Source of the DNA: Perilla frutescens
Lineage: Eukaryota > Streptophyta > Magnoliopsida > Lamiales > Lamiaceae
Length of the DNA stretch: 64,000 nucleotides
Assembly: GCA_026008535.1 (NCBI GenBank)
Contig: BRKX01000002.1
Location: forward strand, 33,471,501-33,535,500
Direction of reading: 5' to 3'
Under the pieces are notes generated by a model, which worked only from the letters and a program-made list of their open reading frames with translations, was not told where the DNA came from and searched no databases. Within the stretch, counting starts at the first letter, position 1. Each line of letters opens with the position of its first letter. A program made the translations under genes and the position numbers. This document shows positions 58,011-64,000 of this stretch, piece by piece.

Positions 58011-60292
58011 CATACTTTCACATGCAACAACATCAACAGCAACATAACTCAGATGATCTGCTATCAGCTGTGGTGGCGGCGCCGCCGTCACTATGTCGGT
58101 CTTCTGAGATGTCGGCTATGGTGACGGCGCTGACCCACGTGGTGTCTGTTCAGCCGCACGATGGCGGCGGAATTGCATCGTCTTCTGCTGCAGCAAATCT
58201 TGTCCAAACCTCTGTCAATTCTCCTTCCTCTGCTTATTCATCTTCGAGCTCTGCCTCGTCTGGCCGGAAAAGGAGACAGGATCAAGAAGATTGCGCGTCG
58301 GAATTCTCTCAGAATATTCAGACGGCTTATCGTGGATTCAGAGATTCCTTTTCGGCTGTTAAATCAGGTTTTTAATTCTTTTGAATTCTGTTTCTTCTTC
58401 TTTTTTGTCTCAGAGTTATCAACTTTTAAAACATGCAGCTCCTCTGTTTTTCATTTATCAACATTTGATGTTTTTCCTTTTTTTTTCTTCTATTCTTTTT
58501 GTATTTCGAATTCTTTTTTTTTTCCTCCATAAATCGATATTACTTAGATAATTTAAATGTATTAAGATATGAATATTTTATTAATTTTCCGATTTAAAAA
58601 TGAAAATTTTTAAGTATTTTTGCATGTACTTATCGTGTATCATATTCATGAACAGTACTTCTAATTTTGTTTTAGTATTTTGTGCTTTCCGATTTTACTT
58701 CAACGCTCATGATTTCTTTCTTATTTCCCTTTTTAATTTGTTCGTTTGATCATATATAGCTCTACTATATATATATATGTGTGTGTGTGGTATTGAGAAT
58801 ATTCGAACTTGTGATCTCTCCAAACAACCTCTCACTCCACCACTAGACCGTCCCACCGAGATACTCTACTATATTTTATTATCTCTCATAGTTTGCTTTA
58901 CCAGCCACATTTTGTGCACATTCATGCCTGAGAATTCAAGTGCTTGATATATTTTTTAATATTTAAAACACACCTGATATGAAATATGAAATGGAGGTAA
59001 AATGTATAATATAATAGTGAAATATGAAATGTATGTAAAATATGAATGCATGTAAAATATAATACACACACACACATATATATAATATCTGGTACCAGAA
59101 GAATATACAACATAAGATAAAATTTTATAGTACATTTTTCATGTTTCATTATGAAATGTAATATTTTAAAAATATTTATTACAAAAATTAATTTTATTAT
59201 AGTATTACAAATCATAATCAACATATATTGTTAAAAATAAAAATTTTAAAAAATTATATACCCTACTTTTGGAATAATCAACCATATTAATTAATTATAT
59301 TAACTAAAAAATAAGAAATAAATATTAAAAAATAAATATAAATTCTAATTTGGTGAAATAAATCTTAAATAATAATTATAAAATTAAATTAAGTCATAAC
59401 AAATTGAAATTGAAAAAAAAATTTGATAAAATCGAATAAAAATTAAAATGAGATGTCAAATGAGATAGAGAAAAATGGAATAGGGGATTTCAGTACACAA
59501 ATGAAGTAGTATTGAAGAACGTAGGATGGATTTCTAAACTTCTAATCAATATAATATATATAATCTTTCATTCTTTCTACAGAACTAGAGCTAGAGCCAG
59601 ATGCAGCCACCCCCACCGGCAACGCCGCAGTAGAAAAAATGCCACCTCCGGAGCCGTCCGCCGCCTCATACGAGGACACCGGAGAAAGACGGCGGAGATA
59701 CAGAGGAGTCCGGCAAAGACCCTGGGGCAAATGGGCGGCAGAAATAAGAGACCCCCAGAAAGCCGCCAGAGTCTGGCTCGGCACTTTTGACACGGCGGAG
59801 GCCGCCGCCCGAGCATACGATGAGGCGGCGCTACGCTTCAGAGGCAGCCGAGCCAAACTCAATTTCCCAGAGCACGTCAGAATTCTGCCACAACCTCAGC
59901 CATCTCAATCCACACAGTTCACCATCTCCACCCCTCCGCCGCCCCCCGCTGCCGCCGGGTCGCAGCAGTCGTTCTTCCGAACCGCCGGTAGGGATTACTT
60001 GGAATACTCGGAGTTGCTCGGGAGCAGTGGTGATTTGCAATTACGACAGCCTACGACGTTGTTTGAGCATATGTTTTATGGTTCGTCGTTGGCTGGTTTG
60101 TATCCACAATATTCTTCTTCTGTTTCTTCGTCGATTTCTTCGTCTCCGTTGCTGTTCTCTTGCGATCAAACGATACATTTCAATCCACAAAGAAGTAATC
60201 ACCAGACTCAAGGCGAAGGGGAAGGCGGCAGAATTTTTCCGGCGCCGCCGTGGACCTCGGGGTTCTATGACTTCTATCCTCCCTCCTCCTGA
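58007..60292 (+). CDS. AP2/ERF transcription factor, group X (ABR1/ERF113-115-like)
   Basis: A nuclear DNA-binding transcription factor. Exons 58007-58367 and 59583-60292, joined G|AA across a 1215-bp GT-AG intron, give 356 aa. The N-terminal part contains MVTALTHVVS, a motif I associate with ABR1 and related group X (B-4) ERFs, and the intron position upstream of the AP2 domain also fits. The single AP2 domain reads RRYRGVRQRPWGKWAAEIRDP to RGSRAKLNFPE (about 60 aa). Alanine and aspartate in WAAEIRD mark the ERF rather than the DREB type, implying GCC-box binding. The C-terminus is rich in Ser, Pro and aromatic residues. Family members act in stress, wounding and regeneration responses. Exact orthology is not resolved. 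The upstream ORF and the intronic SINE are described separately. Confidence 0.93.
58771..58863 (-). mobile_element. tRNA-derived SINE in the ERF intron, 93 bp
   Basis: On the - strand the insert starts near TCGGTGGGACGGTCTAGTGG, which contains an A-box-like GGTCTAGTGG. A B-box-like AGTTCGAAT follows about 35 bp later. It ends in an AC/AT-rich tail. Perfect 11-bp direct repeats CTCTACTATAT flank it (58760-58770 and 58864-58874). Internal Pol III promoter boxes plus long target duplications define a SINE. Its short length suggests a compact or truncated family. Confidence 0.7.
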
Positions 60293-62177
60293 CGATGTAT
60301 TTTGAAATTCTTTATATGTATTTTTTAAATCTTGGTGATAAAAGAATGTATACGTTTAATTTTAATGTTTAATTGTATTTCTGTTCAGTCGTTAATTGAA
60401 CCTAACAATAAATACGAATAAAACAGAATATGAAAAACTGCAATTCATATATAAGTGAATTTTTTTATCGATCCATCTTGTTACACACGCACACGCACAA
60501 AATACTAGTGTATATATATACACACACTAGTATTTCCAACGACGTACGATATACTTGAATTAATTTATGCAATTTAAGCTTAAAGATTAATGATAGTTGA
60601 TATGTTTCTTGTGATAATAGTAATAATATAAAAAATAGTTATAGTTTTAATAAAATATATGTGGTGTTAATTAAACAAAATAAATAACTTTTGTTGAAAT
60701 AATAACAATTAGGCCAAATATAATTTTATTTGTTTATGTCATGATTTGAACATATAATTTATCGTATATTAAAAGTCATAATCATATATCCGTAAAAAAG
60801 GCATAATCATATATAACTACATTTAAAATATTAATATATATTTATGCAACTAAATAAAAAAAATAATTTAAATAAAAACTATAATATTATAACTACACCA
60901 TTATTTTATTGCGCATATAACAATGCATAACCTATAAATCACATTGTCAAAAATGAAGTAATGTATCATTGTGAAAATTTATGAATTAATAATTAAATAG
61001 AGATAAACAACATGCCCTACATTTGAATGGTATTGCACCCGTCTATAATTTTCAAACTATTTTTGCCTTGCATCTTGAAACTTTTGTTGTCGATGGCGTA
61101 ATAAACATACCTTAAACCATATGTCAAAAGTGAAATCCATAATTAAAACACTTGAGACAATACAATATGTATTCCTCAATGTAACATGTCATGTATAAGG
61201 AATCAAAGCGCATGCAAAATGACTAATTAAAAACATTTAATAAATTCCAAAATCAATATCATATAAAATAGACACGCCTTAACGATTCAAATTAATCTTT
61301 TGGCCTGCAACACAGTAACCCCCCCCCCCTCGATTTTAAATGTCACAGCTTATACATATATATGAATTTGAGTCACATTTAGATGAATTCTAATCTTGTT
61401 TCTATGTTTTATCTTTTATCAACTTATAATAAATTAGGTCTCGAACTGAATAAGAGAAAAGAGCCAAAAAAAACAATCCTCAATTGTTCTTCATGTTTCA
61501 AACAAAGTAAATTGAATTTTCAATTTTGTATTTGTGTGCAAAGGCTGCTGTATTTGTTGGCCAACAACCTTTCCTCCATGCATGTGTACCTAAAGCACCC
61601 CCCAAAAGTTGCTAGTTTGGTGTATAAATGTCCCCATTTCTTTAACAATATTTATTATTTTAGATGGCATTTTATTCGATTGAATTTCTTCCAAAGTTTT
61701 TTTATATAAAATCTTGCATCGTAATTATAAAATATATATAAGAAACGGGTTTGAACAAGATATTATATAATTTTATTGGATTTTAAAAAAAATGGAGCTT
61801 CAAAAGTTAATTTTAGTAGCAATAATTTTCAATTGAAGTTATATAAACTAGCTTATTCAAATAAGATAATTATCGCAAAAAAAAAAGATACTATCCAAAA
61901 ATAAATTAGTGTCTCTTTACTACTTTTTCAAATCAGCTTATAAAACATTAGTACGTAAAATCTTATTTTGGGATCTTAGAAGTCTTTTTTGCCAAATTAA
62001 TATTAAATATTTTGGAAAGTATCTTAAAGCGTGTGAAAGCACGACCGAACATGCACAAAAATAATTAATTTGCATATGATTAGTTTTGGTCTTGCATTAA
62101 TAAAAAGCAATCTAGATTAATGTATGGTTATCTGAAACATTACACAAAAGTACCAAGAAAAAAGAGAACTTCTATTA
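60293..62177. other. AT-rich intergenic DNA
   Basis: The left edge holds the ERF 3' UTR, with AATAAA candidates near 60408-60424. A palindrome with 12-bp perfect arms lies at 60500-60535, and a run of 11 C at 61319-61329. A 108-codon frame at 61383-61709 matches nothing I recognise and has no gene-like context. Confidence 0.5.
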
Positions 62178-62580
62178 GAATAACGCTAGCCAGCCAGATC
62201 CTGGCTAGCCAGAATCTAATTTTTTGATGATTAATAAAACTGTATTATTAATAAATTAATTATGTTAATTATTAAATGTTATGTTTTTACTATATTATCC
62301 TTCTATCATGAAATTAGTGATTTATAATTAATTATTAAAATCACTCCAGAAGCGGATCAGAAGAAAGGGGCGCAGCTTCATCTTCTTTCTTTTCTTCACT
62401 TCTTTATTTTTTTTCCATCTTCGATTTCTTCTGAATTGAAGCGCATATAGAGTTGCCCTAATTATTATGGAGGGCATCAATGTTTTATTGAATAATTAGT
62501 GTTTTATTAATTAAATTAATTAATTATTAAAAATAATAAAAGATTCTGGCTAGCCAAAATCTGGCTGAAAATCACTACCC
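62178..62580. mobile_element. Mutator-type MITE, 403 bp, 9-bp TSD
   Basis: Inverted termini of about 40 bp share CAGCCAGAT..TGGCTAGCCAGAATCT. A perfect 9-bp direct repeat CTTCTATTA flanks it (62169-62177 and 62581-62589). Both ends begin with G. The interior is AT-rich with a pyrimidine-rich block at 62375-62430 and no coding capacity. Confidence 0.82.
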
Positions 62581-62725
62581 CTTCTATTAATTATTCCATT
62601 ATTAGAAGGACTAATTTTGCATATATAGTAATTTTTTTGTCCGGTATCAAAATATTCAAGTTTTTTATATGATATATTCGATTAATACGTACAAGTTATT
62701 TTATGATGTAGTAATAATATTCTTA

Positions 62726-62938
62726 AAAGCATGTTAATTTGAATTTATGAAAGCATGTTAATTTGAATTTATGAAAACATGTTAGTTAAATGGGACGAGG
62801 GCCCTTGGATCCTTCTATATTAATTGTACGTAGTTAGATTGGGACGAGGAACTCTGAATACATATATTTTAATTGTACGTATTTATATTGGGACGAGGGC
62901 CCACGTATCCCTCTGGTGTTTGGTATCTGCTAGTTAAT
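62726..62938. repeat. Short tandem repeats upstream of the CACTA-type gene
   Basis: A 24-bp unit (GCATGTTAATTTGAATTTAT...) is repeated about 2.4 times at 62726-62785. A 49-bp unit beginning GGGACGAGG then starts at 62792, 62841 and 62890; the third copy is partial. They could be subterminal repeats of the transposon that follows. Confidence 0.75.
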
Positions 62939-63141
62939 GAACCTAGTTAAGTTACGTCGATGACTTGGTCATAATATAGGTTTCACGTTGTTATACTGCC
63001 GAATTTTTTTCCTAATTAATTTTATAATTTAGGCAGGTATGAATCCAGTTCCTAAGCAAGTATGAATCGAGTTCCTAGTTGAATTTTATATTTTTGTTTA
63101 AGATCATGTGCATGTATATCTTTATTGCTTGTTTTTGTCAG

Positions 63142-63323
63142 ATGACTAGAGGTGGTGGATATCACGAGCCTAGGTCCCGAGCGATGTCATCTATGGGATC
63201 CGCTGGCGGTACCGTTGATGATAATGTCGGTCAAGATGAGACCGATGCTACGAGAGAGGAGTCTCGTACAATTGACTCGAGACCGCAGATTGGGCTTGAG
63301 ATCGTAGGCAGGGAGAGGTACGT

Positions 63324-63365
<42 letters not shown>

Positions 63366-63920
63366 AATTTACTTTATGTATATTATAATTCAATGTAATT
63401 TGCATTTTTAGAGTCATGGTGCTCTCGAACGCCACTTGGAGGGCAATTACAGCTAATTTCAAGAGGTATCTTCATCTTATGGGCTTTGCTTGGAAGAAGG
63501 TGCCCATGGATAGGAGAATGTTGTATTAGGCTGAGTTCAAGGTATTTATTGATTTATATGTATTTGTGTTATCTAATATTGTTACTAACGTCGTTGTTTA
63601 TTTATGTGTTAATACAGAAGAAGTTTAGGTGGACTCACTCCGACGATGACGTGCTTCCGCTCTTTTGGAAGAAGTGCCTGGATCGATACAGGGACATCGT
63701 GTACCATATGAAGAAGGATGGCTACCTTGCGGGTAAGAAGCCCGATTTTCTGCGACTTGAGAACTGGCCTTAATGGGTAGCGTACTGGCAGGCGGAAGAG
63801 ACTCAGGAGAAGGCTCGTCTGGCCAAGAGGAACGGTCTGACCTAGCTCGATGGCCTAGGATCCTCCAGCCAGATTCATCACGGAGGCGCCAAACATGCCG
63901 TGGATCATATGCGCGATCTG
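63142..63920 (+). pseudogene. Decayed CACTA (En/Spm-type) transposon protein, partial
   Basis: Exon-like blocks 63142-63317, 63412-63541 and 63618-63920 join in frame with GT-AG junctions. The second reads VLSNATWRAITANFKRYLH; the third FRWTHSDDDVLPLFWKKCLD, then EETQEKARLAKRN and HHGGAKHAVDH. The order of W..R....F, a K/R-rich middle and a final H.GG block matches the plant Transposase_24 / Ptta-En/Spm domain of CACTA proteins. In-frame stops TAG 63527-63529, TAA 63771-63773 and TAG 63843-63845 make it a pseudogene. It probably continues past the window. Confidence 0.65.
63325..63359. repeat. (TA)n microsatellite in the intron of the CACTA-type pseudogene
   Basis: A TA dinucleotide run of about 35 bp just after a GTACGT splice donor. 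Confidence 0.95.
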
Positions 63921-64000
63921 GTACAAGTTATAATAATTATTCAAGTTTATAGCATTATAAATTAACACTTTCTAATGGATTTCGTTTTATTTTGTTTAAT

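Noticed and set aside
61383..61709. 108-codon open frame
   Set aside because: AT-rich, no family resemblance, no promoter or splice context; likely chance.

Overview
The window is nuclear DNA of a eudicot plant. The protein-coding genes are plant families with GT-AG introns: a 14-exon cellulose synthase, a leucine-rich-repeat receptor kinase and an AP2/ERF transcription factor. Intergenic DNA is very AT-rich and filled with plant transposons. The species cannot be fixed from this sequence alone.

Layout. 1-5.5 kb: AT-rich upstream DNA with one Mutator-type MITE, then the promoter and leader of a CESA6-clade cellulose synthase (5509-11624, + strand, 1092 aa predicted). 12.4-15.5 kb: a non-RD LRR receptor kinase of the EFR/Xa21-like class on the - strand, tail to tail with the cellulose synthase. 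15.5-22.4 kb: MITEs (one Emigrant-like element inside a Stowaway-like one), a probable solo LTR and simple repeats. 22.4-27.5 kb: a complete Ty1/copia element (193-bp LTRs, 5-bp target duplication) with a broken polyprotein frame. 29.2-51.1 kb: a four-level transposon nest, described next. 52.2-53.0 kb: a non-autonomous hAT element. 54.9-57.2 kb: a foldback-like element whose arms are built from scores of TAATCGTAGC / GCTACGATTA motifs. 58.0-60.3 kb: a two-exon ERF gene with a short upstream ORF and a SINE in its intron. 62.2-64 kb: another Mutator-type MITE, short tandem repeats and a decayed CACTA-type transposon gene that runs off the window.

The nest. A Mutator-like element (29238-51144, 9-bp duplication) was entered by a gag-only copia-type LTR element (30160-51030, 5-bp duplication CCAAA). 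That was entered by an Athila-type Ty3/gypsy element (31070-49168, 5-bp duplication GCACC). That in turn was entered by a CACTA element (42059-46193, 3-bp duplication TTT). The CACTA element carries no recognisable transposase. It carries pieces of host genes instead: several exons of a class II histone deacetylase resembling the C-terminal part of HDA5, and, in the opposite orientation, an exon of a coiled-coil-like protein.

Functional reading. The three host genes are unrelated: primary-wall cellulose synthesis, pattern-recognition-type signalling and transcriptional regulation. They are not expected to form a pathway. Almost everything else is mobile DNA, most of it disabled; many of the visible stop codons fit C-to-T change at CAG or CGA codons, as expected for methylated DNA.
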